From Variovorax sp. J22G73 (GTDB lineage Bacteria > Pseudomonadota > Gammaproteobacteria > Burkholderiales > Burkholderiaceae_C), in the NCBI RefSeq assembly GCF_030317035.1, contig NZ_JASZYK010000022.1:1-64000 (forward strand): a DNA stretch of 64,000 nucleotides, read 5' to 3'. The notes below the pieces were generated by a model that worked only from the letters and a program-made list of their open reading frames with translations, was not told the origin of the DNA and did no database searches. Shown in pieces: positions 1 through 7,983 of the stretch (its first letter is position 1; every line of letters begins with the position of its first letter). The translations under genes were made by a program, and so were the position numbers.

Positions 1-105
1 GTACAACGAGAAGCGGATCAAGATCTCTCTTGGCTCTCTCAGCCCTATCGAATACCGGGTGAGCCTTGGGCTTGCGACATAAATCAGTCCAAGTTTTTAT
101 CCGCA
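1..105 (+). mobile_element. 3' end of an IS3-family insertion sequence
   Basis: Bases 2-82 encode the tail of an IS3-family OrfB transposase; the residues YNEKRIK...LSPIEYR are the usual end of this DDE integrase family, closed by TAA at 80-82. The terminal inverted-repeat-like stretch runs from about 84 to 105 and ends in CA. The cap2 reading frame enters this element and stops 22 bases inside it, so the element interrupts cap2. The rest of the element and the other half of cap2 lie outside the window, so a target duplication cannot be tested. Confidence 0.8.
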
Positions 106-1310
106 CCCCCCGCCTGGGCGTCGACCACATGCACTTGCGACACCCCTGCTCGCACGAGCAACTCGAGCAACGGGCTGGCAAGCGAGCCGCAGCCCAGCAG
201 AAGCACCTTCTTCTGGCGGCGCTTTTGAAAGACCGCAGCGCGATGATCGCGTGTGAGTGCCCACGCTGGATCAATTCGTTCGAGCAGAAGCGGCTCGAGT
301 GCTGGCAACGAGGAACCCAGGCGCCCAGACAGCTGAAACCCGTAGAAGACACCGCTTTGTGCAACGACGACAAACTTGCGCCGGATCGCGTCAGACCTAG
401 CCCTGGCCCTCACCCGGGCGTTCTTGTGTTCACGGCCTATCGGCGACTTGCTGCCCTCGCCGTCGTCGAACCAGGCTTGAACCGAAGTCTGGTGATCGGT
501 GGCGCTGGCGACCAATGCTTCAAGCTGGTTGAAATCACGAGGCCAGGTAGTCGGTGTCCAACTCATGTGCGCATCGATTTCCACAAGCATGACGTCGCCG
601 AGTGTCATCGTTCCGCCGGCAAGCTTGTGTCGACGCGCCAGAACGTTCGGATCCTGGTCGCCGAAAGTCAGAATCGCATTGCCGTTCTCGTAGACAGCGG
701 CCTGTCCGACTGCTCCAGCGGCTAGCATGCCTGGGTAGCTGATGAAGGTTTTTTTGGGCGATGGACGCCGATCGCGCGATCGACGCCGCCGCAGGCACCA
801 TCGTGCCCAGTAAGCGAGACGTTCCCGATGGAGTTCTTGCTCAACCCACACAGGGTCATGACAGCGCTGCAAGAATTCCTCAAAGATCTCGAGTGCGCGG
901 TCCACTGCTTGCAGCGGCTGCGTGTAGTCAATCGGCCACGCCTGCATGCCCAGGCACACGCGACCGTCTTCCTCGACATGCGGAAGCTCAAGGCACAGTT
1001 TCTCGTCCACTTTGATCTGCACGGGGTTGGCCGGGAAATCGCGAGGCACCGTCAATGAGACCGGGTTGCCCTGTAGCGCAGGATGGTCGAGCGCTAGGAG
1101 CCAAGTTCGTGCACGGCGTCCTGTGCCTTTTGCTGCGCCGCCCTCCGCTCCGCCTTCTACACTGCCTGCTGCGTCCTCTCGCCCATGCCCCTTGCCAGGC
1201 CCCTTCCCAACACGTTTGGCGAACGCAGCACCCGCGCCATCTAGCCATGCCTCCACCGCCTGGCCGGCGACCTCGAGCGCGGATCGCGCGCGTTGACTTA
1301 GCTCAGGCAA
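84..1310 (-). CDS. cap2: truncated Cap2-like E2-E1 fusion of a CBASS operon
   Basis: Cap2 proteins join an E2-like and an E1-like domain and conjugate the CD-NTase C-terminus to a target, priming cGAS-like signalling in type II CBASS. The E2-like part covers about residues 60-180, with the likely catalytic Cys119 in GRVCLGM. A linker follows, then the start of a ThiF/E1 Rossmann fold with nucleotide-binding GCGSLASP near residues 373-380. The protein ends at about 408 residues just after strand two (VHVVDAQ), because the frame runs into an IS3-family end. The adenylation core and E1 catalytic cysteine are missing, so it is probably inactive as a ligase. Its start overlaps the end of the CD-NTase gene by 8 bases. 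The E2-E1 identity is from motifs and context. Confidence 0.8.
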   Translation of the reverse strand: MPELSQRARSALEVAGQAVEAWLDGAGAAFAKRVGKGPGKGHGREDAAGSVEGGAEGGAAKGTGRRARTWLLALDHPALQGNPVSLTVPRDFPANPVQIKVDEKLCLELPHVEEDGRVCLGMQAWPIDYTQPLQAVDRALEIFEEFLQRCHDPVWVEQELHRERLAYWARWCLRRRRSRDRRPSPKKTFISYPGMLAAGAVGQAAVYENGNAILTFGDQDPNVLARRHKLAGGTMTLGDVMLVEIDAHMSWTPTTWPRDFNQLEALVASATDHQTSVQAWFDDGEGSKSPIGREHKNARVRARARSDAIRRKFVVVAQSGVFYGFQLSGRLGSSLPALEPLLLERIDPAWALTRDHRAAVFQKRRQKKVLLLGCGSLASPLLELLVRAGVSQVHVVDAQAGGADKNLD

Positions 1311-2367
1311 GCGTTTTCCTCGAACCCATGGGCGTCGGCGAGCCGGGCTCGCGCAGTTGCATAGGCACCGTCGCGCGCAGCCCTTTCAACACATCGTTGC
1401 TGGGGGGCTGGCTCGCCCTCCAGGCGTCGACGCCAGCCTGCCCGAAGACACTGCGGATTCGCTGCGCACTGCGCGAGTCGTAGTCCTCGTGGAAAAGCAG
1501 CGCCAGATCGTCCTTCAGCCGCGTATGCCATTGCGCAAACTCGTGCGCGCGCACACCGCCATCGGGGTTCCAGCGATCGGCAAAATTCTCATACGCCAAG
1601 CCGGGATTGGCCACGCGGTAGCTGCCATTGCCACGCTGGATGTACCTCGGTAGCTGGTCGACCAATTCAAGCGCCAGTTCGATCGGTGATGAAAACGCGT
1701 TCGGACTTGCCGCATGCAAGTCGCGATAGGCGTGCCCCGCGAGCGTGACGAGGATGACCGAGATCGGCATCGCTGCCTTGCGTTCTTCAGGCAACAGGTG
1801 GTAGTGATTGTCTCGATGCAGCTTGATCAGTTGCACGGTTCGACGCAAAACATCATCAAGGCCGATCGCACGGTTGGGCAGTGGATCGACCTGACTGCGT
1901 CCGTCCCTCGCGAACACCCAGCCGGCGCCCTGGTGAAATGCAAACCGCAGCTGTGCGATGGTGCAGAACCAGTCAGCGAAGTCCTCCGGATTAGAGGGGG
2001 TCCATGTCGTTTCGGGATCGCGCACCCGCAGGTCGGTGCCGGTGATCTGCTGGCTGCCAGGAATGGCAGGCGTGACATCGAAGTAGAACGGCTCACCCGG
2101 GTATTGCAGGCGCCAGCAACGCCGGCGCGCCTCGGGCTCCCCGGCGGCTTCGGGAAGGCCCTTGAGCGCTTGGCCGAACTCTTCGAAGAACGCCTCGGCC
2201 TTGATATTTTCGAAGCCAGAGCCGGTGAGCTTGACCACCACGTCGAGGTCGAATTTGGCGTTGCCGCGCGGAGAAATGGTGGTCTGGGTGCGCATCGATC
2301 CCTGGACAACGACATGCACGTCGTTGTCAGCCATACCCAGCTTGGCTGCAATGTGCCGCGCCATCAC
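1303..2367 (-). CDS. CBASS cyclic oligonucleotide synthase (CD-NTase), N-terminus apparently frameshifted
   Basis: CD-NTases make cyclic di- or trinucleotide alarms on phage infection. Counting from the GTG at 2367, the motif GSMRTQT starts at residue 23, the metal-binding D-x-D is Asp40/Asp42 (FDLDVVV), and the third acidic residue is Asp97 (YFDVTP). These are the nucleotidyltransferase hallmarks. Known members carry about 50-70 residues before GS, so 22 is too short. The missing part is visible: WETFILSILTRLELDPSER lies directly upstream in this frame, and a good N-terminus (MNQSLSLAKSIAAEL, ATG at 2516) lies one frame away, with the switch at about 2446-2456. Either a one-base indel broke the gene or the sequence has an error. 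Clade and product nucleotide cannot be told. Confidence 0.82.
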   Translation of the reverse strand: MMARHIAAKLGMADNDVHVVVQGSMRTQTTISPRGNAKFDLDVVVKLTGSGFENIKAEAFFEEFGQALKGLPEAAGEPEARRRCWRLQYPGEPFYFDVTPAIPGSQQITGTDLRVRDPETTWTPSNPEDFADWFCTIAQLRFAFHQGAGWVFARDGRSQVDPLPNRAIGLDDVLRRTVQLIKLHRDNHYHLLPEERKAAMPISVILVTLAGHAYRDLHAASPNAFSSPIELALELVDQLPRYIQRGNGSYRVANPGLAYENFADRWNPDGGVRAHEFAQWHTRLKDDLALLFHEDYDSRSAQRIRSVFGQAGVDAWRASQPPSNDVLKGLRATVPMQLREPGSPTPMGSRKTLA

Positions 2368-2574
2368 CTGGTAATGGGCCTCCGCGCGCGACCGCTCCGA
2401 AGGGTCGAGTTCCAGACGGGTAAGGATGGAGAGGATGAACGTCTCCCACTGACGCGTTGTTGGCGGGCGGCCAGCTCGGCGGCGATCGACTTGGCAAGGG
2501 ATAGCGACTGGTTCATGGCACTGGCCTTCGGTTAGTGGAAAAAGGATTAGCGCTAGGAAATTGGCTGGGAAGAG

Positions 2575-4131
2575 CTAGGTAAATGAGATGGACGCACTGC
2601 TATCGGGCAGGCTCACCTGGGCGGGCAGGATGTCGATCGTGGGCACGAACGCTCCCCGCTGCGGCGCCCCTAGCAATGTGCGCTCCCGCTCGTAAAGCCG
2701 CACGGGTGCGTGGTGGCGCGCCTGCAACTTCTGGCCGAACAGTACGCACGCTGACGCAGGCGCGATGAGGACGCAGTGAATTCGTTCAACCCGCCAGATA
2801 TCCTGGAGCAGTCTCAAGGCTTCATCGATCTTGACGGCCAGAAGATCCAGATCCGGTTGGCCAGCAATCGCCGTATGGCTCGACTCACCGGCAACGATGC
2901 GCACCATCGGAAGCCCGACAAACGGAAGCTCCATGTCAGGCAGGGCCGCCGTGAGGTACAACAACAGCCCCGCTTCCTTGGCGCCCGATGACGCTGAGAC
3001 CTCCACTCTGAACCGCTTTGGATCGGCAGGTTTGCCGTCTGTGGCCGGCCAGGCCCAGCGCTCGCCAAGTGCATCCGGCGCCGCATTTCGATTGGGCTGA
3101 AACAGGTGCACGGTCGTGGCGTTTCCGATCAGACGACCTGTCAACGCCAGGGCCGACATGACATGCGTCGGAAACACTGCGAGCTGTGCCGCAGCGGCAG
3201 TCCCCTCAGCGTTTCCGCTTAGCTGGTTTTGCAGCACAGGGATTTCGGTCTTTAGGCTATGAAAAAGCGCCTGCCAATAGTGCGCTTGAGTACTGACAGA
3301 TGCGTTGCTGGCGTTGGCCATGAACCTGAGCGGGACGTGATCAGCCAGACGCAACTTGCGCGCCCACATCGCCTGTTCGACAGCCCGAAGGTTGAACCCG
3401 ACACTCTGGCCTTCTATATTACCGCCGACCACAATGGCACGTGCAGCCGGGAAACGAAGCGCTCCGAGCAGTCGGTTCACCTCGGCGATGTTTTGCTCTC
3501 GCATCGCAAGCAGGCGGTCCGCACTGTATTGGTCAGGCGCGACGCGATCGATCAGGCGATGGCACTTGTCGCACAGCAGCATGATGTTTTCCGCCACCGT
3601 TGCCAGTGCAGCCGACATAGCTGGATCTCCGCGGGGACCGCTCGGCGAAGAGGCGACGATGTGGGCAAGGTAGCCGTAGTTCGCCCTGCGGCCGGCCGAG
3701 AAGTGCTCTCTCAACGATTCCCCGCACCCTTCCATCTGGCAACGCCATGCCGCAACCGAAGCAACTTCGAACTCGGTGGCGCGGTCAACTTCACCTTTTC
3801 GGCCCTTCGTCACGGCGTCCCGGCTTGTCAGCCAAGCGCTGAGTTGCGCGAGACTGAGCGGCATCGGCGCATTGGAGCTGAAGTCAACCACGGTCATCGA
3901 GCCCTCGATGTCCACCGTAAACACACGTTTTGCGGCCAGCGCGAGCTTGAGTTGGGCAGTCGCAAGTTCCTCCAGATCACCGAGCCCGATCTCCTGCCAA
4001 TCCGATGCGCCCTTCGATCGCGAGTACACACCGGCTTGGTAGGCATTCTTGACCAGCAAATACTCATGCGCACCCGCCTGGGAGGCGAGCTTCAGCGATG
4101 CGGCAAGTTGAGAGTCGGTCAGAGAGTTCAT
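2575..4131 (-). CDS. cap5: Cap5-like HNH-SAVED CBASS effector nuclease
   Basis: Cap5 effectors bind a cyclic nucleotide through SAVED and then degrade DNA with an HNH nuclease. Taking ATG 4131 gives 518 residues. Residues 1-110 are an extra domain I do not recognise. The HNH part spans about 125-200, with Cys131/Cys136, the catalytic-type AHI (His157), Asn182, and Cys187-x-x-Cys190-His191. The rest, about 215-518, resembles a SAVED sensor. The frame is open further upstream to an ATG at 4275, but that would leave 13 bases to the divergent regulator and would cover a palindromic operator, so I prefer 4131. It heads the leftward CBASS operon cap5-cdn-cap2. Most Cap5 proteins are near 390 residues, so this one is long. 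Confidence 0.8.
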   Translation of the reverse strand: MNSLTDSQLAASLKLASQAGAHEYLLVKNAYQAGVYSRSKGASDWQEIGLGDLEELATAQLKLALAAKRVFTVDIEGSMTVVDFSSNAPMPLSLAQLSAWLTSRDAVTKGRKGEVDRATEFEVASVAAWRCQMEGCGESLREHFSAGRRANYGYLAHIVASSPSGPRGDPAMSAALATVAENIMLLCDKCHRLIDRVAPDQYSADRLLAMREQNIAEVNRLLGALRFPAARAIVVGGNIEGQSVGFNLRAVEQAMWARKLRLADHVPLRFMANASNASVSTQAHYWQALFHSLKTEIPVLQNQLSGNAEGTAAAAQLAVFPTHVMSALALTGRLIGNATTVHLFQPNRNAAPDALGERWAWPATDGKPADPKRFRVEVSASSGAKEAGLLLYLTAALPDMELPFVGLPMVRIVAGESSHTAIAGQPDLDLLAVKIDEALRLLQDIWRVERIHCVLIAPASACVLFGQKLQARHHAPVRLYERERTLLGAPQRGAFVPTIDILPAQVSLPDSSASISFT

Positions 4132-4171
4132 CTGGATGTTGGGGCCGTCAATTGCCTCAATGGTAAGACGA

Positions 4172-4193
4172 AAAGTTCGGTGTAGCGAACTTT
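4172..4193. promoter_or_regulatory. palindromic operator between capH and cap5
   Basis: AAAGTTCG and CGAACTTT form a perfect 8-base inverted repeat with a 6-base spacer at 4172-4193. A further AAAGTTCG half-site is at 4227-4234, and a perfect 12-base palindrome CAGTTGTAACTG at 4202-4213. All lie in the AT-richer gap between the divergent CBASS genes. The small XRE-type regulator encoded at 4289 is the obvious candidate binder, repressing both directions. The binding is inference. Confidence 0.6.
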
Positions 4194-4288
4194 CAGATAG
4201 CCAGTTGTAACTGAATTCAGGTGGAAAAAGTTCGGAGAAGTGGCATAGAATTTTCAGCTGTGCATTTGTCGCCATACCCGAAAGATCA

Positions 4289-4609
4289 ATGGCCACCAAG
4301 CTAGGCGAGAAAATTCGCGCGCTCCGTCTGGAAAAGGAGCTGACCCTGGAGGCCCTCGCGCTGCGTGCCGGCCTGAGCAAGAGCTATCTGTGGGAACTTG
4401 AGAATCGCGAGTCCCAACGCCCTTCCGCGGAAAAGATGCAAGGCCTTGCCGATCAACTCGGGGTCGATGTCTCTTATTTCCTAGACGACTCCGTCGATCA
4501 AGCGCAGGAGGCGCACGTGGACAAGCAGTTCTTTCGAAACTATTCCAAGCTGGCACCAGACGACAAGGAGCGCCTTCGGCTCATACTCGAGACCTTCAAG
4601 CGCAAATAG
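4289..4609 (+). CDS. capH: CapH-like HTH (XRE) repressor of the CBASS locus
   Basis: 106 residues. A helix-turn-helix of the Cro/CI type covers about residues 4-62: LGEKIRALRLEKELTLEALALRAGLSKSYL in sense, broken by the recognition-helix residues LSKSYLWELEN. A helical tail ends in KERLRLILETFKRK. CBASS loci often carry a CapH repressor and a CapP metallopeptidase; CapP cleaves CapH when DNA damage is sensed and so derepresses the operon. This gene is divergent from cap5 across a palindromic operator and is followed after 24 bases by an HExxH peptidase gene, exactly that arrangement. The role is assigned from context plus family; the sequence alone says only XRE-family DNA binding. Confidence 0.82.
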   Translation: MATKLGEKIRALRLEKELTLEALALRAGLSKSYLWELENRESQRPSAEKMQGLADQLGVDVSYFLDDSVDQAQEAHVDKQFFRNYSKLAPDDKERLRLILETFKRK

Positions 4610-4633
4610 TCCCAAATAGTCCAAGGGCGACGC

Positions 4634-5398
4634 ATGAGCATGGATACCCCCGCGAAGGCAGCCACCCGACTCTCCCACCTGCTCGACTTTGCTTCTCAGG
4701 CAGGTCATTTCCAGCGGTTTCCTGTCAACGTAGAGCAGCTCGCGCTCGACATCGCAGGACAGTTCAGGTTCAAGGACCCCGTGCTCACGGTTCAAGCCGT
4801 AGATCTGAAGACTTTCGAGGCCGGCCTGTTTAGGGTTGATGACGGTTGGGCACTTCTCTACAGCGAGCGCATCCGGTCGACGGGACGCGTGCGTTTCTCC
4901 CAGGCTCATGAACTGGGGCACTACCTGCTTCATCGCGAAAAGCAGGAGTCATTCGAGTGCAGCGAGAAGGACATGGTCGCATGGGGTTCGCCCGAGCAAC
5001 AGATCGAGGCGCAGGCCGATGAGTTCGCTTCCTCCCTTCTGATGCCGCTCAACCATCTGCGCCAGCGCATTGATGAGACTCGCGTTGACTTTCGCATGAT
5101 CGGAGAATGCGCCGACGTGTTCGGCGTTTCCTTGACAGCAGCAGCACTGCGCTGGGTCTCGGCAACGCTAGAGAGCGCCGTTTTGATTCTGTCACGCGAC
5201 GGCTTCGTGGATTGGGCTGTTTCTTCCGATCGGGCCAGGAAGAACGGCGCATTCTTTCGCACAAGAGGACGTGTCAATGAACTGCCCGCGGGGTCCCTCG
5301 CAGCCGACTCTTGCAGGGTTACCGAAAAGGCGGGCTGCACCGTCGGCGCTCGCACTTGGTTCGTAATAGTCCGGTCGAAGCCGTTGTTGACGGCGTGA
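4634..5398 (+). CDS. capP: CapP-like ImmA/IrrE metallopeptidase, 3' end cut by IS66
   Basis: A zinc peptidase of the ImmA/IrrE (COG2856) family. The zinc site is AHELGHYLLH with His92, Glu93 and His96, and the third ligand is probably Glu125 in IEAQADEFA. A second part, from about residue 165, begins VLILSRDGFVDWAVSS and looks like the sensor domain of CapP proteins. It should cleave the repressor encoded just upstream. The last 12 or so residues (after ARTW) are translated from the IS66 terminal repeat starting at 5363, so the native C-terminus is lost. Weak ribosome binding site; Met3 (4640) is an alternative start. The peptidase core is complete, but whether the sensor still works is unclear. 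Confidence 0.82.
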   Translation: MSMDTPAKAATRLSHLLDFASQAGHFQRFPVNVEQLALDIAGQFRFKDPVLTVQAVDLKTFEAGLFRVDDGWALLYSERIRSTGRVRFSQAHELGHYLLHREKQESFECSEKDMVAWGSPEQQIEAQADEFASSLLMPLNHLRQRIDETRVDFRMIGECADVFGVSLTAAALRWVSATLESAVLILSRDGFVDWAVSSDRARKNGAFFRTRGRVNELPAGSLAADSCRVTEKAGCTVGARTWFVIVRSKPLLTA

Positions 5399-5402
5399 CG
5401 GT

Positions 5403-5915
5403 TCAGGTCGTGATGTCGGTGACGTGTTGAAGCAGAGCGAACGCCACGCGCCATGCACGCCCGTCGCAGTGAACCGTTGCTGTGCGCTGGTTGAGCCGAA
5501 CGATTTCTCCGACGTGTCGCTTCAGGCTTTGGTCGGTGAAGCTCACACGCTGGCCGACGTGGAAGTCCTGCTTGTGATGAATCTCCGGCGGCGGCCTCAA
5601 CGGTGCCGCAGGCGCCGGTGCGGTGGCCCCTTGCTGCTCATCCACCGGCACGACGGCCGCATACAGCACGCTGAAGCGTTGTTTGCTTTGCTCATCAAGC
5701 AGTGTGACCTGCCGGTCCTTCATCGCCGCGATGCGAGCCTCGCGCAGCTTGCCAGTGCCCCAGTCCCAATACTTCACCAGTTGACCCATGTGCAGCTGCG
5801 AGCGCGCCTGCACGATGCGCCTCGGGTCGGCCATGAGTTGCTCGATGACCCAACTGAGCTGGTACAGCTCGGCGCTGGTCGCCATGGGGAGATCTTCGAT
5901 CTGCTTGACACGCAT
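5403..5915 (-). CDS. IS66 passenger protein of unknown function
   Basis: Up to 170 residues; Met11 (5885, MATSAELYQLS) is an equally likely start. Residues about 1-70 are helical, followed by a proline/alanine-rich linker near 100-110. A C-terminal segment (HVGQRVSFTDQSLKRHVGEI...) looks like a small SH3/KOW-like barrel with a repeated VGQ/VKYWD style. It lies between the tnpC stop and the left inverted repeat, inside the element, so it moves with the IS. It resembles no standard TnpA/B/C protein. A nucleic-acid-binding helper is one guess; nothing in the sequence proves it. Confidence 0.65.
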   Translation of the reverse strand: MRVKQIEDLPMATSAELYQLSWVIEQLMADPRRIVQARSQLHMGQLVKYWDWGTGKLREARIAAMKDRQVTLLDEQSKQRFSVLYAAVVPVDEQQGATAPAPAAPLRPPPEIHHKQDFHVGQRVSFTDQSLKRHVGEIVRLNQRTATVHCDGRAWRVAFALLQHVTDITT

Positions 5916-5943
5916 CCTGACGATTTTGCCAGCGGCGGTGTGC

Positions 5944-7566
5944 TCAAGCCGCGAGCTTGTCAGTCGCTTGCGAGGATGTCGCAGCAGCCCTCGAGAACTC
6001 GCCGGCGACTGCCCACGGCAGTAGCTCGTCGATGCGATTGATGGGGTGGTCTGCGATGCGGTCGAGTACGTAGCGCAGGTACGCCTGCGGATCCATGCCG
6101 CAGAGCTTGGCCGAGCCGGTCAAGGTGTAAATCACCGCAGCGCTTTGCCCACCGGCGTCAGAGCCGAGGTGCAGGTAGTTCTTGCGCCCGATCGCGACGC
6201 CTCGCAACGCCCGCTCAGCGGCGTTGTTATGCGCTTCGATCCGACCGTCGTCGACGAAGCGCGTCAGCGCGGTCCAGTTGCTCAGCGAGTACCCGATCGC
6301 CAATGCCATCGGCGACTTCGCCGAGACCTGCGACAGCGCTGTGTTGAACCATTCCTTCAGCTCGCTCAGCACCGCCGCGGTGCGTGCCTGGCGAACTTGC
6401 ATCCGCTCGTGCGGCGGCTTGCCTCGGATCTCCGCTTCTACTGCGAAGATTTCGCCAATGCGCTGCAGCGCCTGATGCGCCAACGTTCCGCCGAGCTTGT
6501 GCTGGCGCTCGTGGATGTCCCACAGCTTGCGTCGTGCATGGCTCCAACAGCCAGCTTCGTTCACCCCCCCATCTTCGTATAACGGGTGGTAGCCAGCGAA
6601 GGCATCTGCTTGCAGGATTCCCCTGAAGTGCCGCAGGTGGCGCACAGGGTGTTCTCCCTTGCGATTCGCTGAGTATTGGAACCACACCGCCGGCGCCGCC
6701 GCATCGCCGCTGGGCCGGTCATCCCGCACATACACCCACAGGCGTCCAGTGCGAGCTTTAGCGCCCGTGCCGCCGAGCACGCGGATCGGTGTGTCATCGC
6801 CGTGGATCTTGTCGGCCGCCAACACATAGCGCCCGATCGCTTCGGCCAGCGGGCTCAGCAGGCGTGCTGCCTGCGCCACCCAGTCTGCCAAGGTCGAGCG
6901 CTGCAGTTCCACGCCTTCACGGGCGTAGATCTGGCACAGGCGATACAAGGGCGTGTGGTCGCAATACTTGCTCACCAGCACGTGCGTCAGCAGGCCGGTG
7001 CCGGCCAGACAGCGATCAATGGGGCGGCTCGGCGCGGGCATCTGCGTGATCGTGCTGCAGCTCGCGCAGGCGAGCTTCGGGCGAACGTGGCGCACGACAT
7101 GGAAGCAGCCCGGCTCGTAGTCGAGCACTTCCGAGATGTCCTGGCCGATCTCGCGCAGGTCGCGACCACAGGCTTCGCAGCTGCAACCGCTGTGCGGCAT
7201 GTGCATCACGATGCGTCGCGGCAGGTGATCCGGCAAATCCCGCACGCCGGTGCGCTGGCGTGCTTGGCGCTTCTTGCGGCCTTGCTCGATGGACGTGACA
7301 TTGGAAGGGTGCACACCGTCTTCGGTGTTGGTGCCCTCGGCATGTGTCGTTGGCGTCCCAGCCGGCTGCGCGAGCTGGCCGCCCACGAGCTCAAGCTGCG
7401 CGTGCTCGAGCTGTTCGCTGGAGCGACCGTACTTCATGCGCCGCAGGTAAGCCACCTCGACCTTGAGCTTCTCGACGGTCAGCAGCGCAATCTTCAACGC
7501 CTCTTGCGAGCGCTGTACCTCGCCGCTCAGAGCGGCGTTGGCAACCAGCAGTTCCTCGGAGGTCAT
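5944..7566 (-). CDS. tnpC: IS66 family transposase TnpC
   Basis: 540 residues, the usual length. An N-terminal leucine-zipper-like helix (about 1-55) contains the IS66 motif LRRMKYGRSSEQL. A zinc-finger region follows with CSCEACGRDL and, after the DYEPGCFHVVRHVRPKLACASC block, the catalytic DDE domain: HGDDTPIRVL near residue 255, QADAFAGYH near 320 and the terminal Glu in the AHNNAAERALRGVAIGRKN region. The protein looks intact. It is the third gene of the leftward IS66 operon, 69 bases after tnpB. Confidence 0.93.
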   Translation of the reverse strand: MTSEELLVANAALSGEVQRSQEALKIALLTVEKLKVEVAYLRRMKYGRSSEQLEHAQLELVGGQLAQPAGTPTTHAEGTNTEDGVHPSNVTSIEQGRKKRQARQRTGVRDLPDHLPRRIVMHMPHSGCSCEACGRDLREIGQDISEVLDYEPGCFHVVRHVRPKLACASCSTITQMPAPSRPIDRCLAGTGLLTHVLVSKYCDHTPLYRLCQIYAREGVELQRSTLADWVAQAARLLSPLAEAIGRYVLAADKIHGDDTPIRVLGGTGAKARTGRLWVYVRDDRPSGDAAAPAVWFQYSANRKGEHPVRHLRHFRGILQADAFAGYHPLYEDGGVNEAGCWSHARRKLWDIHERQHKLGGTLAHQALQRIGEIFAVEAEIRGKPPHERMQVRQARTAAVLSELKEWFNTALSQVSAKSPMALAIGYSLSNWTALTRFVDDGRIEAHNNAAERALRGVAIGRKNYLHLGSDAGGQSAAVIYTLTGSAKLCGMDPQAYLRYVLDRIADHPINRIDELLPWAVAGEFSRAAATSSQATDKLAA

Positions 7567-7635
7567 GGGGTGCGACTGTGCCTGTCGCCACCCATCCTTA
7601 CAGCGGGAGTTGCCCTGTCAACTGCACACGACCAA

Positions 7636-7983
7636 CTATGCCGCCGCGCGCGGCTGCCAGGTGCGCTCGGGTCGGCGCCAGTCGATGCCTTCGAGCAGCA
7701 TCGACAGCTGGGCAGCGCTCAGCGAGATCGAGCCCGACTCGGCCTGCGGCCAGATGAAGCGGCCACGCTCCAGCCGCTTGGCCAGCAGGCACATGCCATC
7801 GCCGTCACTCCACAGCAGCTTGACGAGATCGCCTCGGCGACCACGGAAGACGAACACATGACCGCAGTACGGGTCCTCGGCGAGCGCGGTCTGTACCTTC
7901 GCCGCTAGCGTGTCCATGCCGCAGCGCATGTCCGTCACACCAGCTGCCAGCCAGACCCGAGTGCCAGCGCGCGGGCCGATCAT
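7636..7983 (-). CDS. tnpB: IS66 family accessory protein TnpB
   Basis: 115 residues, matching the IS66 Orf2/TnpB family: VWLAAGVTDMRCGMDTLAAKVQ near the start, then VFVFRGRRGDLVKLLWSDGDGMCLLAKRLERG, the family's most conserved stretch. It is required for transposition in IS66 elements that carry it; its biochemical role is unsettled. It overlaps the end of tnpA by 4 bases (ATGA), typical of translational coupling. No sign of damage. Confidence 0.93.
   Translation of the reverse strand: MIGPRAGTRVWLAAGVTDMRCGMDTLAAKVQTALAEDPYCGHVFVFRGRRGDLVKLLWSDGDGMCLLAKRLERGRFIWPQAESGSISLSAAQLSMLLEGIDWRRPERTWQPRAAA

Noticed and set aside
4132..4275. Upstream start of Cap5 at ATG 4275
   Set aside because: It would overlap the palindromic operator and leave 13 bases to the divergent capH start.
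6676..7908. 410-residue rightward frame across tnpC/tnpB
   Set aside because: Antisense of an intact IS66 transposase gene.
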